Source: an uncultured Cardiobacterium sp. | GTDB lineage: Bacteria; Pseudomonadota; Gammaproteobacteria; Cardiobacteriales; Cardiobacteriaceae | Direction: 5' to 3' | DNA length: 31,819 bases | NCBI RefSeq assembly: GCF_938028825.1 | Contig: NZ_CALIZP010000054.1 | Coordinates: forward strand, 1-31,819 | Shown: piece by piece, positions 1 to 7,495 of the stretch | Layout: each line of letters opens with the position of its first letter | Position numbering within the stretch: the stretch's first letter is position 1 | Notes under the pieces: generated by a model | The model's input: only the letters and a program-made list of their open reading frames with translations | The model's database searches: none | What the model was told of the DNA's origin: nothing | Made by a program: the position numbers and the translations under genes

Positions 1-158
1 CCCCCGGCATCATCTATTCTTACCCCTGCCGCTGTAAAAACGGCGACTACGAAATCGTGCAGGGCCTGGACATTGACGCATTCAGCCGCGAAAAAATGGA
101 TGCCACCGCCGCCGAACTGCGCGATGAACGCGCCGCCGTGGAAAACCTCCTCAAATAA
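1..158 (+). CDS. mdh: Malate dehydrogenase, C-terminal fragment
   Basis: Only the last 51 residues are inside the window; the gene enters from the left edge, with codons read from base 3. Seen: the frame reads PGIIYSYPCRCKNGDYEIVQ and continues through FSREKMDATAAELRDERAAV to a TAA stop. Known: this matches the C-terminal end of the LDH/MDH superfamily malate dehydrogenase found in many proteobacteria, where a segment of the type 'I(I/F)S(Y/F)P..., G.Y.IV.GL.I..FS' precedes a final helix rich in Glu and Arg. The enzyme interconverts malate and oxaloacetate with NAD+ in the TCA cycle, in the cytoplasm. The catalytic and NAD-binding parts are outside the window. A strong hairpin terminator follows 18 bases after the stop, so this is probably the end of its transcript. 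Family assignment is from recall of the C-terminal signature. Confidence 0.85.
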   Translation, partial: PGIIYSYPCRCKNGDYEIVQGLDIDAFSREKMDATAAELRDERAAVENLLK

Positions 159-176
159 AGGCAGACGGCACAGTGA

Positions 177-200
177 AGCCCCGCTCCGGCGGGGCTTTTG
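177..200 (+). terminator. Rho-independent terminator after mdh
   Basis: An 8-bp perfect stem (AGCCCCGC / GCGGGGCT) with a TCCG loop is followed by TTTTG. It lies 18 bases past the mdh stop codon and before the next gene. Confidence 0.85.
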
Positions 201-225
201 TCTATCCACCACCTTGCCCCACCCC

Positions 226-741
226 ATGTTGCGCTACCTCATCGGCGGCATCAGCGTTGCCGCCGCCCTCGCCTGGCTTGTGCTGAAAATCTTTTTCCCC
301 GAAGAAGGCATGGCGGCCTTCTGCGCCCGCGCGCTGGGCGGCATCGCCCTGCTCGGCGGTGCCCGGTTGCTGTATGCGCCGCAACGCCGCCTGCCCGCTG
401 CCGCGCTGGCTTTATACGCCGCCGTCTTTCACCTCGCCCCGGTCGGGCTGGATCTCATCGGCGGCACCACGACGCGCACCGTGCATGACTTCATCCTGGA
501 AAGCTGCGACCGCTCCCGCCCGCGCCTTTTTGCGCAGCGCCTGATTCTGCCGGACAGCGGCGACAGCCTGCGCATCAGCCTTGACACCCACCTCGCCCTG
601 AGCAGCGCCACCACCCTCCGCCTCACCTATTGGCGCAACAGCGGCATCATCCGCCACTTCGACATCGTGCGGCAAGACAAAGACGCCACCTACTGCTCGC
701 TGCACAATCAGTACCGCCAGCAGCGGCAGCGGCAGCGCTGA
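226..741 (+). CDS. Hypothetical small membrane protein
   Basis: I do not recognise this 171-aa protein. Seen: starting at ATG 226 (MLRYLIGGISVAAALAWLVL), it has a hydrophobic helix at about residues 3-20, a second hydrophobic stretch at about 30-45 and a third at about 57-75. A soluble C-terminal half (about 80-171) follows, ending in a Gln/Arg-rich tail (QYRQQRQRQR). The C-terminal part, with its LRISLDTH and LRLTYWRNS segments, looks like a small beta-rich domain. The open frame extends upstream to base 73, but that part overlaps the mdh end and its terminator, so ATG 226 just after the hairpin is preferred. No clear ribosome-binding site is visible. Convergent with the minus-strand gene that ends 5 bases downstream. 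Confidence 0.6.
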   Translation: MLRYLIGGISVAAALAWLVLKIFFPEEGMAAFCARALGGIALLGGARLLYAPQRRLPAAALALYAAVFHLAPVGLDLIGGTTTRTVHDFILESCDRSRPRLFAQRLILPDSGDSLRISLDTHLALSSATTLRLTYWRNSGIIRHFDIVRQDKDATYCSLHNQYRQQRQRQR

Positions 742-746
742 AGCCG

Positions 747-1568
747 CTATCCGCCGCGCCAGAAGCGCAGTGGATACGGCCATTCGTTGCTCATGAAATG
801 GCTGCTGAGTTCATCTTTGTGCCCGGGCAGATAGCGCCCGGCGACAGGATGGCCGGGCACATGCAGGAGGCCGGCGTAGCTCAGGGCGATGAGCACCATC
901 CTGCGGCAATTCCGGTTGCCCGGGCAGTACGGGGCGACGGCTTTGAGCAAGTCGCCGAGGCCGGGATAGCGTTCGCGGTGGCGGTTGACCTCATCCGCGA
1001 AGGCGAGCAGGCGGTCATCCGCCGCGCCCTCCTCTTCGCGGCAGGGCAGGCGCAGGACGAGAAAGCTGTACGCCTCCGGGTAGAACGGGCTGTGCAGCTT
1101 GCGGAACTGGTGCCACAGCATTTTCCGGCGGTCGAGCGGTTTTTCTTCACGTGCGGCGGTGAGGGCCGCAGCGGTGGCGTTCTGGAAGTAGAAACAGGCG
1201 GCAACCTCGGCGACGACGCCCATGTCGCCCCGCGCAGCAGCGGCGGCAAGACGCGGGGCAAGCGGCGCGGGGTCGGTGTTTTCCAGCACGTGCAAGGCAG
1301 CGCGGGCGGCATCCGCCGCCGTCATCCCGGTGGCGGGCAGATTCATCCCCTGAGCGAGACGTTCATAAGCGCTGTCCAGCGCGGCATTGGGCGCGGGCGT
1401 CACCCAGCCCATCGCTTCCCGCCCGCGCTTGTCGTAATTCCAGTGCAGGCTGAACAGGGTGTGCACCCAGGCGGCATCGAGACGGCTGCGCTTGGCGATG
1501 CCGGCGAGGGTGCGCTTGGCTCCCGCGCTCTGGTTGATGGCGCCGATGTCGAGCACAGGGGATGCCAC
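747..1568 (-). CDS. Hypothetical protein downstream of rnhA
   Basis: A 273-aa protein I cannot assign to a family. Seen: the frame opens with GTG at 1568, two bases after the rnhA stop codon, and an AGGGCGG stretch lies about nine bases upstream, so translation is probably coupled to rnhA. The same frame stays open upstream through rnhA, but there it encodes an Arg/His/Gln-rich shadow peptide, which supports the GTG start. The protein is soluble, without signal peptide or membrane helix. It contains Ala-rich helical segments (MTAADAARAALHVLENTDP, ALTAAREEKPLDRRKM) and a Cys pair in YCPGNRNCRR. The end is aromatic (NEWPYPLRFWRGG). rnhA is often neighboured by dnaQ in related bacteria; this is not DnaQ, as no DEDD exonuclease motifs are visible. 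Confidence 0.6.
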   Translation of the reverse strand: MASPVLDIGAINQSAGAKRTLAGIAKRSRLDAAWVHTLFSLHWNYDKRGREAMGWVTPAPNAALDSAYERLAQGMNLPATGMTAADAARAALHVLENTDPAPLAPRLAAAAARGDMGVVAEVAACFYFQNATAAALTAAREEKPLDRRKMLWHQFRKLHSPFYPEAYSFLVLRLPCREEEGAADDRLLAFADEVNRHRERYPGLGDLLKAVAPYCPGNRNCRRMVLIALSYAGLLHVPGHPVAGRYLPGHKDELSSHFMSNEWPYPLRFWRGG

Positions 1569-1570
1569 GC

Positions 1571-2023
1571 TCAACCGCCCTGCTGCAAGGCGCGGATGGC
1601 CTCGTTCGCCAGTTGGTCCGCCATTTCGTTGCCGGGGTGGCCGCTGTGGCCTTTCACCCAGCGCCATTCGATGTCGTGTTGCGCGACCAGCGCATCCAGC
1701 GCCTGCCACAGTTCGATGTTCTTCACCGGTTTCTTGTCGGCGGTTTTCCAGCCGTTGCGTTTCCAGCCCGCCAGCCATTGGGTGATGCCGTTTTTCAGGT
1801 AACTGCTGTCGGTGCTGATGACAATGGGGCAGGCGCGCTTGACGGCGCGCAGTGCCTCGATCGCGGCGGTGAGCTCCATGCGGTTGTTGGTGGTCAGCGC
1901 TGCCGCGCCGTTCAGTGTTTTTTTGTGCGCGCCGTAGCAGAGCAGCGCGCCCCAACCGCCGATGCCGGGATTGCCCTTGCAGGCGCCGTCGGTGTAGATA
2001 TGCAAAATATTGTTGTCATTCAT
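1571..2023 (-). CDS. rnhA: Ribonuclease HI
   Basis: RNase HI cleaves the RNA strand of RNA-DNA hybrids in the cytoplasm, removing R-loops and primers. Seen: 150 aa, close to the usual ~155. The four acidic catalytic positions are in their family contexts: D12 (YTDGACKGNPG), E50 (NNRMEL), D72 (STDSSYL) and D136 (GNEMADQLA). The active-site loop His lies in VKGHSGHPGN (H126). The basic-protrusion region WLAGWKRNGWKTADKKPVKN is present. The ATG at 2023 gives the classical N-terminus (MNDNNILHIYTDG); the frame continues upstream but without family similarity. It is downstream of ligA on the same strand, separated by 167 bp of repeat-rich sequence, and is followed after two bases by a GTG-started unknown gene. 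Confidence 0.95.
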   Translation of the reverse strand: MNDNNILHIYTDGACKGNPGIGGWGALLCYGAHKKTLNGAAALTTNNRMELTAAIEALRAVKRACPIVISTDSSYLKNGITQWLAGWKRNGWKTADKKPVKNIELWQALDALVAQHDIEWRWVKGHSGHPGNEMADQLANEAIRALQQGG

Positions 2024-2068
2024 AAATTCACTCAATGTTGAGCCAATTCCCTTCATACGGGACAAAAT

Positions 2069-2184
2069 GCCGCCAAGCGGCGTAAATACTGGGGGCACGT
2101 AGGGTGGGCTTCAGCCCACCGGGCAGGCTGCATTATTGATAGCAGTGCGGAAGAAGCCCCGCCGAGCGGTGTAAATACCGGGCT
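2069..2184. repeat. Direct repeat pair between ligA and rnhA
   Basis: Two related copies flank a hairpin: CCGCCAAGCGGCGTAAATAC at about 2071-2090 and CCGCCGAGCGGTGTAAATAC at about 2160-2179. They differ at two positions and each is followed by GGG-rich sequence. A partial third copy (GCCGCCAAGCGG, then an AAAA and GGGGG stretch) lies upstream of rlmD near 11024. Function unknown. Confidence 0.6.
2103..2120. repeat. Stem-loop repeat GGTGGGCT/AGCCCACC
   Basis: An 8-bp perfect inverted repeat with a 2-base spacer, lying between the two direct-repeat copies in the ligA-rnhA gap. Nearly the same stem occurs at 23171-23190 (TGGCGGGCT / AGCCCGCCA), with compensating changes that keep pairing. No T-tract follows on either strand, so it is not a standard terminator. 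Confidence 0.6.
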
Positions 2185-2190
2185 CGCCAA

Positions 2191-4200
2191 TCAATCCTGC
2201 CCGTCCAGCCACGCCAGCAATTGCGCCTCGTCGATGATGGCGACGCCGAGCTCCTGCGCCTTCGCCAGTTTGCTGCCCGCTTTGTCGCCTGCCAGCAGGT
2301 AGTCGGTTTTTTTCGACACGGCGCTGCTCGTTTTGCCGCCCAGGGCGACGACGTGGGCGGCAGCGGTGTCGCGGCTCATCGTCGGCAGGGTGCCGGTGAT
2401 GACCACCGTTTTCCCCGCCAGCGGGCTGTCGGCGTGGATGACGGGTGCCTCGACCGCCGGCCAGTGCACGCCTGCCGCCTGCAAGTCGGCGATGACGGCA
2501 AGGTTGGCGTCGTCGAGGAAGAAGTGGCGGATGTACTGCGCCATCACCGGGCCGATGCCGTCGATGGCCTGCAAATCGGCTTCGTCGGCGGCAAGCAGCG
2601 CGGGCAGTGCGCGGTAGTGGCGGGCGAGCAGCTCGGCGCTGACGTTGCCGACTTCGCGGATGCCGAGGGCGTAGATGAAGCGGGACAGCGTCGTCTCTTT
2701 TGCGGCATTTAGCGCGTCCAGCACGTTCTGCGCCGATTTGCTCGCCATGCGCGGCAGCGCCGACCAATCGTCCAGCGTCAGGCGGAAAAGGTCGGCGGGG
2801 CTTTGTACGCTGCCGTTCGCCACGACTTGTTCAATGAGTTTGTCGCCGAGACCCTGGATGTCCAGCGCTTTGCGCGAAGCGAAGTGGATCAGTGCCTGTA
2901 CGCGTTGCGCCTGGCAGTGCAGACCACCGGAGCAGCGCGCCACCGCTTCGCCTTCGGGGCGGATGACTTCGGAGGCGCAGACCGGGCAGTGCATCGGCAT
3001 GGTGAAAGGCTGGCTGTCGGCGGGGCGTTTTGCCACGACGACTTTGACGATTTCCGGGATGACGTCGCCGGCGCGGCGCACGAAGACGGTATCGCCGACG
3101 CGCACATCCTTGCGCACCACTTCGTCGGCGTTGTGCAGGGTAGCGTTGGTGACGGTGACGCCGCCGACTTCCACCGCTTGCAGGCGGGCGACGGGGGTAA
3201 CGGCACCGGTGCGGCCGACTTGCACGTCGATGGCTTCGACGATGGTGGTTTTTTCCACCGCCGGGAATTTCCATGCCACCGCCCAGCGTGGCGCGCGTGA
3301 GACGAATCCGGCGGTCTGCTGTTCGGCGAAACGGTCAGCCTTATAGACAATGCCGTCGATTTCATAAGGCAGATCGTGGCGGTGCGCGGCCATGTCCGCC
3401 ATATAAGCGGCGGCGGCATCCGCGCCGGTGAGCGCGCGTTGCAGCGGGCAGACGGGTAGCCCCCAGGCGCGGTATTGCGCGAGCAGCTCGGTGTAGGTCG
3501 CAGGCAGGATAAAGCCGTCGTGTGCGCCGTAGCCGTAAGCGAAGAAACTGAGCTGGCGCGCGGCGGTGATGGCGGGGTCAAGCTGGCGCAGGCTGCCAGC
3601 GGCGGCGTTGCGCGGGTTGGCGAAGGTCTTGCCGCCACTTTGCAGGGCTTGCGCGTTCAGCGTGGCAAAGGCCGCCTTCGGCATATAGATTTCGCCGCGC
3701 ACTTCGATGACGGCAGGCGGGGCATCGCTCAAAAGCCGCAGCGGGATGGCGCGGACGGTGCGCACATTGGCGGTCACGTCCTCGCCGGTCGCGCCGTCGC
3801 CACGGGTCGCGGCACGGGTCAGTACGCCGTTTTCGTAACGCAGGCTGATGGCGAGACCGTCGAATTTCGGCTCGGCGGATAGATGCAGTGATGTGTCGCT
3901 GCCAAGGCGCTCTTGCAGGCGGCGGTAGAAGGCGGCGAAATCCTCGGCGTTGAAGACGTTATCCAGCGACAGCATCGGCACGGCATGGGTGATGGGGGCA
4001 AAAGTACCGTCTGCCTTGCCGCCGACGCGGCGGGTGGGCGAATCATCAGGCACCGGCGCGCTGCTGGCTGCTTCCAGTGCGCGCAGTTCCTGCATCAGCG
4101 CGTCATATTCGGCATCGGCGATGGTCGGGTTATCGAGGACGTAGTAGGCGTGGTCGTGGGCGCGGATCGTATTGCGCAGTTCTTCAATCGGGTCGGTCAT
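2191..4200 (-). CDS. ligA: NAD+-dependent DNA ligase LigA
   Basis: LigA seals nicks between Okazaki fragments and in repair, using NAD+ to adenylate its active-site lysine. Seen: 669 aa, matching the family length (~670). The N-terminal Ia segment with HAYYVLDNPTIADAEYD is at about 16-33. The adenylated lysine K112 lies in EPKFDGLAISLRYENG. Further nucleotidyltransferase motifs include VRGEIYMP, NPRNAAAGSLRQLD and a late KF at 311-312. The OB fold follows, then a four-Cys zinc finger (C405, C408, C423, C429), helix-hairpin-helix repeats (about 440-580) and a C-terminal BRCT domain (about 592-669, LAGKTVVITGTLP). The start at 4200 is supported by an AAAGGAAC ribosome-binding site; the frame runs 27 bases further upstream without similarity. 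It begins 23 bases after the stop of the upstream unknown gene, so the two are probably co-transcribed. Confidence 0.97.
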   Translation of the reverse strand: MTDPIEELRNTIRAHDHAYYVLDNPTIADAEYDALMQELRALEAASSAPVPDDSPTRRVGGKADGTFAPITHAVPMLSLDNVFNAEDFAAFYRRLQERLGSDTSLHLSAEPKFDGLAISLRYENGVLTRAATRGDGATGEDVTANVRTVRAIPLRLLSDAPPAVIEVRGEIYMPKAAFATLNAQALQSGGKTFANPRNAAAGSLRQLDPAITAARQLSFFAYGYGAHDGFILPATYTELLAQYRAWGLPVCPLQRALTGADAAAAYMADMAAHRHDLPYEIDGIVYKADRFAEQQTAGFVSRAPRWAVAWKFPAVEKTTIVEAIDVQVGRTGAVTPVARLQAVEVGGVTVTNATLHNADEVVRKDVRVGDTVFVRRAGDVIPEIVKVVVAKRPADSQPFTMPMHCPVCASEVIRPEGEAVARCSGGLHCQAQRVQALIHFASRKALDIQGLGDKLIEQVVANGSVQSPADLFRLTLDDWSALPRMASKSAQNVLDALNAAKETTLSRFIYALGIREVGNVSAELLARHYRALPALLAADEADLQAIDGIGPVMAQYIRHFFLDDANLAVIADLQAAGVHWPAVEAPVIHADSPLAGKTVVITGTLPTMSRDTAAAHVVALGGKTSSAVSKKTDYLLAGDKAGSKLAKAQELGVAIIDEAQLLAWLDGQD

Positions 4201-4223
4201 GCAAGTTCCTTTACTGAGAGGGT

Positions 4224-5282
4224 TCACCAGTCGCGCACGCGGTCAATGGCCTCTTGTACCGCTTCCAGATCAGCCTCTGCGCCGTGTTTCTCAGCGGCGA
4301 GATGGGCAATCTGCCAATAGGCGGTGCAGAGCAACTCGCGCTCTTCCGTTTCAATCCAGGCGAACCGGTTAAAAGCGGCGGCGTAGGCGGCGGCGAGCCG
4401 CTCCAGCCCGGCTTGCCAAGTGGCAGCGGGCAGGGCCAGTGCCTGTTTGAGCGTGTCCCGGTAAATCCTGACGGCCTTTTTCGCCTCTTTCGGCGGGATA
4501 TGTTCCGCCGCTGTGAAGAAAAACAACGGATTGTCATCATGGGCGGCATACCACTCCGGTTTGCGCAATTGGGTGATTTCATAGGTAATGCGCTGCGGCT
4601 GCTGTCTGGCGAGCGTCTGCAATTGCTTTTTCATGGCACTGCCGATGTCATGCGGCACCCCCACCATCCAGACAAGATTCAAATCCGGCAGCAGCGACAA
4701 ATCGGGAATCGTCGCGGCTTCTATCCGCACATCGAAAAAAGCGATAAAGCGCAATTTGCTTAATTGCACCACTTGCTCGAAATGCGCAATCGTGACGCCG
4801 CGCATCACCAGCACCCGCGCCTGCGGCTGCGCGGCGGCAAAAGCGGCCAGGTCAAACACCTCATCGTGCAGCCAGGCGCTGACGTCGGTGGGGCGGTCAT
4901 AAGGCGGCACCCGTTTCTCCTGGGGAATAAATGCGGGGGCATTCATATTACCGCCATAAATCACCGGCCGGGTATCGGCAATGAGCGGCAAATGGCCGAT
5001 GCGGACATGATCTTTCGGGATATAGCCGTGCAACGATTCAATGGCATGAAAGGCGGTTTGATGCGGCTGCCCGCCGACAGACATCATGTGCATTGGCGGC
5101 AATGTCAGCTGATGAATGTCGATATCGTCAAGGCGGGGATAAAAACCGGTGAAAGGCAGGATATGCGTCGTGGCCAGCTGATTGGCCTTCGTTTCCTGAT
5201 AGCGGATGAATTGATAGGCGGTGTAGCAATCACCGAGATGGGAATAAGCGGCAAAAATATCGCCGGGCACGGGTGTGGTCAT
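4224..5282 (-). CDS. Hypothetical 352-aa protein upstream of ligA
   Basis: I do not recognise this family. Seen: a soluble 352-aa protein without signal peptide or membrane helix. The N-terminal half is rich in His, Pro and aromatic residues (LTLPPMHMMSVGGQPHQTAF). A middle segment (about 145-225) alternates short hydrophobic strands with polar turns (ARVLVMRGVTIAHFEQVVQL, KLRFIAFFDVRIEAATI), giving a leucine-rich-like or Rossmann-like pattern. A C-terminal helical part (about 265-352) contains many Ala and Glu. ATG 5282 is chosen because a GGAG lies about eight bases upstream; a TTG one codon earlier is possible. It precedes ligA by 23 bases. A degenerate copy of the palindromic repeat lies just upstream (5313-5402). 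Not assigned a function. Confidence 0.7.
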   Translation of the reverse strand: MTTPVPGDIFAAYSHLGDCYTAYQFIRYQETKANQLATTHILPFTGFYPRLDDIDIHQLTLPPMHMMSVGGQPHQTAFHAIESLHGYIPKDHVRIGHLPLIADTRPVIYGGNMNAPAFIPQEKRVPPYDRPTDVSAWLHDEVFDLAAFAAAQPQARVLVMRGVTIAHFEQVVQLSKLRFIAFFDVRIEAATIPDLSLLPDLNLVWMVGVPHDIGSAMKKQLQTLARQQPQRITYEITQLRKPEWYAAHDDNPLFFFTAAEHIPPKEAKKAVRIYRDTLKQALALPAATWQAGLERLAAAYAAAFNRFAWIETEERELLCTAYWQIAHLAAEKHGAEADLEAVQEAIDRVRDW

Positions 5283-5312
5283 CAAAGGCTCCGGGTAGGC
5301 GGGGTGGCATGG

Positions 5313-5402
5313 TCCAGTCGTTTCAACCGGAACTGATACGGTGTCGGCGCGCCACGGTCTCCGGCCCGCCGCCCTGTCTCAGCCCTGTTTGCAACGACTA
5401 TA
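5313..5402. repeat. Palindromic repeat element, copy 1 (degenerate)
   Basis: About 90 bp with imperfect terminal inverted repeats: left CAGTCGTTTCAACCGG, right CCCTGTTTGCAACGACTATA. It shares the internal blocks GATACGGTGTCGGCG and GCCGCCCTGTCTC with the copies at 13804-13909 and 23020-23151. It lacks the internal GTAC-bounded core present in those copies. It lies between the divergent starts of the 352-aa gene and the AI-2E-family gene. Confidence 0.7.
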
Positions 5403-5437
5403 ACACGCAGGGCAAGCCGCGCGGCAGGCGGAACCGC

Positions 5438-5443
5438 TATAAT
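5438..5443 (+). promoter_or_regulatory. Candidate -10 box for AI-2E-family gene
   Basis: A perfect TATAAT followed by a GC-rich discriminator (CCCGC) lies 24 bases before the ATG at 5468. No convincing -35 hexamer is visible 16-18 bases upstream, so this is a weak call. Confidence 0.4.
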
Positions 5444-5467
5444 CCCGCTCCCGTCATTTCCCCGAGC

Positions 5468-6547
5468 ATGCCCATGCCCCACACCCTGCCTCCGCCCGAC
5501 AACGGCATTTTCCGCAATGCCTCGTACCTGCTGATGACCCTCGCCCTGTGGGCGGTCCTGCAATACCACCTGCTGCCGCTCCTGCTCGCCATCATCCTCA
5601 CCTATGTCTTCATCACCCGCGCCAACGGCTTCATCCTCTGGCTCTGCCGCCGCCTGCTGCCGCGCCACACCATGCTGCAACGCTTCGCCAGCATGCGCCA
5701 CATCAATCTCTTCTCCTCCACCATGACCATCGGCCTGGTGCTGCTCGGCATTTTCCTGCTGTCACTGAGCGCCTTCCAGCTGCTGAGCGGCGAGCGCATC
5801 GGGGTGATGCTCGGCAAACTGGCGGCGATTCTCGAAGACACGAAAAACAGCAAGGAACTGCCCGCCTTCATCCTGAACCTCCTCCCCGAAAACCTTGACG
5901 AAATCAAAACCCTCCTCTCCGGCCTCATCCGCGAATACAGCGACACCCTGACCCGCATCAGCAGGAACAGCCTCACCATCTTCGTGCACATCCTCATCGG
6001 CATCCTCATCGGCACCATGCTCAGTTTCCACCGCCTGCACAAGCGGCACGACCGCAACGCCGTCCCCGTCTTCAAGGCCGAGCTGCTGCGCCGCGTCATC
6101 ACCTTCCAGAGCAGCTTCGAGCGGGTCTTCATCGCGCAGGTGAAAATCTCGCTGATCGACACCGTGCTCACCGCCATCTACCTCTACGCGGTGCTGCCGC
6201 TCTTCGGCGTCGAGCTGCCCTTCCGCCTCACCGTGCTGGCGATTGCCTTCATCGTCGGCCTTATCCCGGTGGTGGGCAACCTCATCTCCAACGCCGTCAT
6301 CATCATCCTGAGCCTCGGCGTCTCGCTCTATGTGGCGCTTTCCTCGCTCGTCTTCCTCGTCGTCATCCACAAGCTCGAATATTTCCTGAACGCGAAAATC
6401 ATCGGCGCGGAAATCGAATCCACCGCCTGGGAACTGCTGCTGGTGATGGTCATCTGCGAGCGCATCTTCGGCATCGGCGGCATCATCATCGCGCCGGTGT
6501 ACTACGCCTATTTGAAGAACGAGCTGAAACGGCAGGCGCTTATCTGA
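5468..6547 (+). CDS. AI-2E/PerM-family membrane transporter
   Basis: A 359-aa polytopic inner-membrane protein of the AI-2E (PerM/YdiK/TqsA) family. Members export or import small molecules or ions; the substrate here is not deducible. Seen: hydrophobic helices at about 18-35 and 36-55, one at about 76-100, then a hydrophilic region (about 105-155), a helix near 160-182, and a cluster of helices in the C-terminal half. The family-typical FIVGLIPVVGNLISN segment is at about residues 255-270, and IIGAEIESTAWELLL, a version of the conserved 'G...L.P...' region, follows. ATG 5468 is used; ATG 5474, two codons later and about seven bases after a GAG, is an alternative. A perfect TATAAT sits upstream and a strong terminator follows. 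It stands alone between divergent and convergent neighbours. Confidence 0.85.
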   Translation: MPMPHTLPPPDNGIFRNASYLLMTLALWAVLQYHLLPLLLAIILTYVFITRANGFILWLCRRLLPRHTMLQRFASMRHINLFSSTMTIGLVLLGIFLLSLSAFQLLSGERIGVMLGKLAAILEDTKNSKELPAFILNLLPENLDEIKTLLSGLIREYSDTLTRISRNSLTIFVHILIGILIGTMLSFHRLHKRHDRNAVPVFKAELLRRVITFQSSFERVFIAQVKISLIDTVLTAIYLYAVLPLFGVELPFRLTVLAIAFIVGLIPVVGNLISNAVIIILSLGVSLYVALSSLVFLVVIHKLEYFLNAKIIGAEIESTAWELLLVMVICERIFGIGGIIIAPVYYAYLKNELKRQALI

Positions 6548-6564
6548 TGCCGCCCGTCCTCGTC

Positions 6565-6590
6565 AACCGCCGCTGATGCGGCGGTTTTTT
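6565..6590 (+). terminator. Rho-independent terminator
   Basis: A 9-bp perfect stem (AACCGCCGC / GCGGCGGTT) with a TGAT loop is followed by a run of T. It ends the AI-2E-family transcript 18 bases after its stop. Confidence 0.9.
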
Positions 6591-6607
6591 ATGGCACACA
6601 GACGGGA

Positions 6608-7495
6608 TTAACGCGGCAGGCCGATGGGGTTGGTGGCAGGGGCGGGTGCGGTGTCGCTGTCGCCGTGCCAGAGCAGGATGCCGAGGAGGATGAGGATAAG
6701 GCCGCCCGCGAGGGCGAGGCTGCGGGTGAGGCGGGCGAGGCGGTTACCATCGCGGATGAAGCGGCGCGCGAGTTGCCGTTTGCCGTGGTAGCAGCAGAGC
6801 GCGATGGCGGTGATGGTCAGCGCGGTGCCGCAGGCGATGGCGAGCGTCATGGCGATGCCCGCGCCGATGAGCCCCCAGCTCCACGCGGCGGCGAGGCTGA
6901 TGACGGCGCCGCTGCACGGGCGGATGCCGATGGCGATAATCGCCGCCCACGGGCTGAGGGCGGGCGTGTCGTGATGGTGATGACCGCAGGCGCAGTGCGC
7001 GTCGTGGTGACGGTGCGGGCGGTGGCGGTAGAGGATGTAGGTGCCGATGGCGATGATGAGGGCGGCGTTGGCGCGGTGCAGCCAGTGGCTGTGGCTGACG
7101 GCGTCCGGCATGAGCAGGTGCAGCAGCCCCATAAGGAGCGCGACCCAGAGGATGGCGCTCGCGCCCTGCATGAGCGCGCCGCCGAGGGCGATGGCGAGGG
7201 TTTGCCGCCGCGCGGCGGGCTGGCTGAGGGTGAAGGTGGCGATGATGGCTTTGCCGTGGCCGGGGCCGACGGCGTGCAGGATGCCGTAGAGGAAGCCGAG
7301 GCCGCTCAGGGTCAGCCAGGCGGCGGCGTGGCCGCCTTGTCGCCGCAGGGCGAGGAGTTGCGCGGCGAGATCGCGCTGCCACCGGTTTTGCAGGTGTTGC
7401 AGGGCGTGGTGCAGCGGCTGCCAATAGGCGATGAGGAGGATGAGCAGCGCCAGCACGGCCAGCAGCGGCAGGCAGCGGGTCAGGGTGCGCCGCAT
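6608..7495 (-). CDS. zevB: NicO-family metal transporter, ZevB-like
   Basis: A 295-aa inner-membrane protein of the NiCoT/RcnA (NicO) family. Seen: an N-terminal helix at 8-24, then a helix carrying the family signature HAVGPGHGK (74-82). Further helices span about 98-130, 142-157, 180-200, 205-235 and 260-285. A cytosolic-type His-rich loop (about 158-175, with many His plus CAC) is suited to metal binding. Known: in Haemophilus influenzae a NicO-like protein (ZevB) and a DUF1007 periplasmic protein (ZevA) form a zinc-uptake pair. Here the gene overlaps a DUF1007 gene by 16 bases, the same arrangement. Zinc is therefore the best guess, but nickel or cobalt cannot be excluded from sequence. 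It is the last gene of a three-gene minus-strand operon and converges on the terminated AI-2E gene. Confidence 0.85.
   Translation of the reverse strand: MRRTLTRCLPLLAVLALLILLIAYWQPLHHALQHLQNRWQRDLAAQLLALRRQGGHAAAWLTLSGLGFLYGILHAVGPGHGKAIIATFTLSQPAARRQTLAIALGGALMQGASAILWVALLMGLLHLLMPDAVSHSHWLHRANAALIIAIGTYILYRHRPHRHHDAHCACGHHHHDTPALSPWAAIIAIGIRPCSGAVISLAAAWSWGLIGAGIAMTLAIACGTALTITAIALCCYHGKRQLARRFIRDGNRLARLTRSLALAGGLILILLGILLWHGDSDTAPAPATNPIGLPR

Noticed and set aside
630..1802. A 390-codon plus-strand open frame
   Set aside because: It lies opposite the 273-aa gene and rnhA, and the rnhA motifs on the minus strand are unambiguous.
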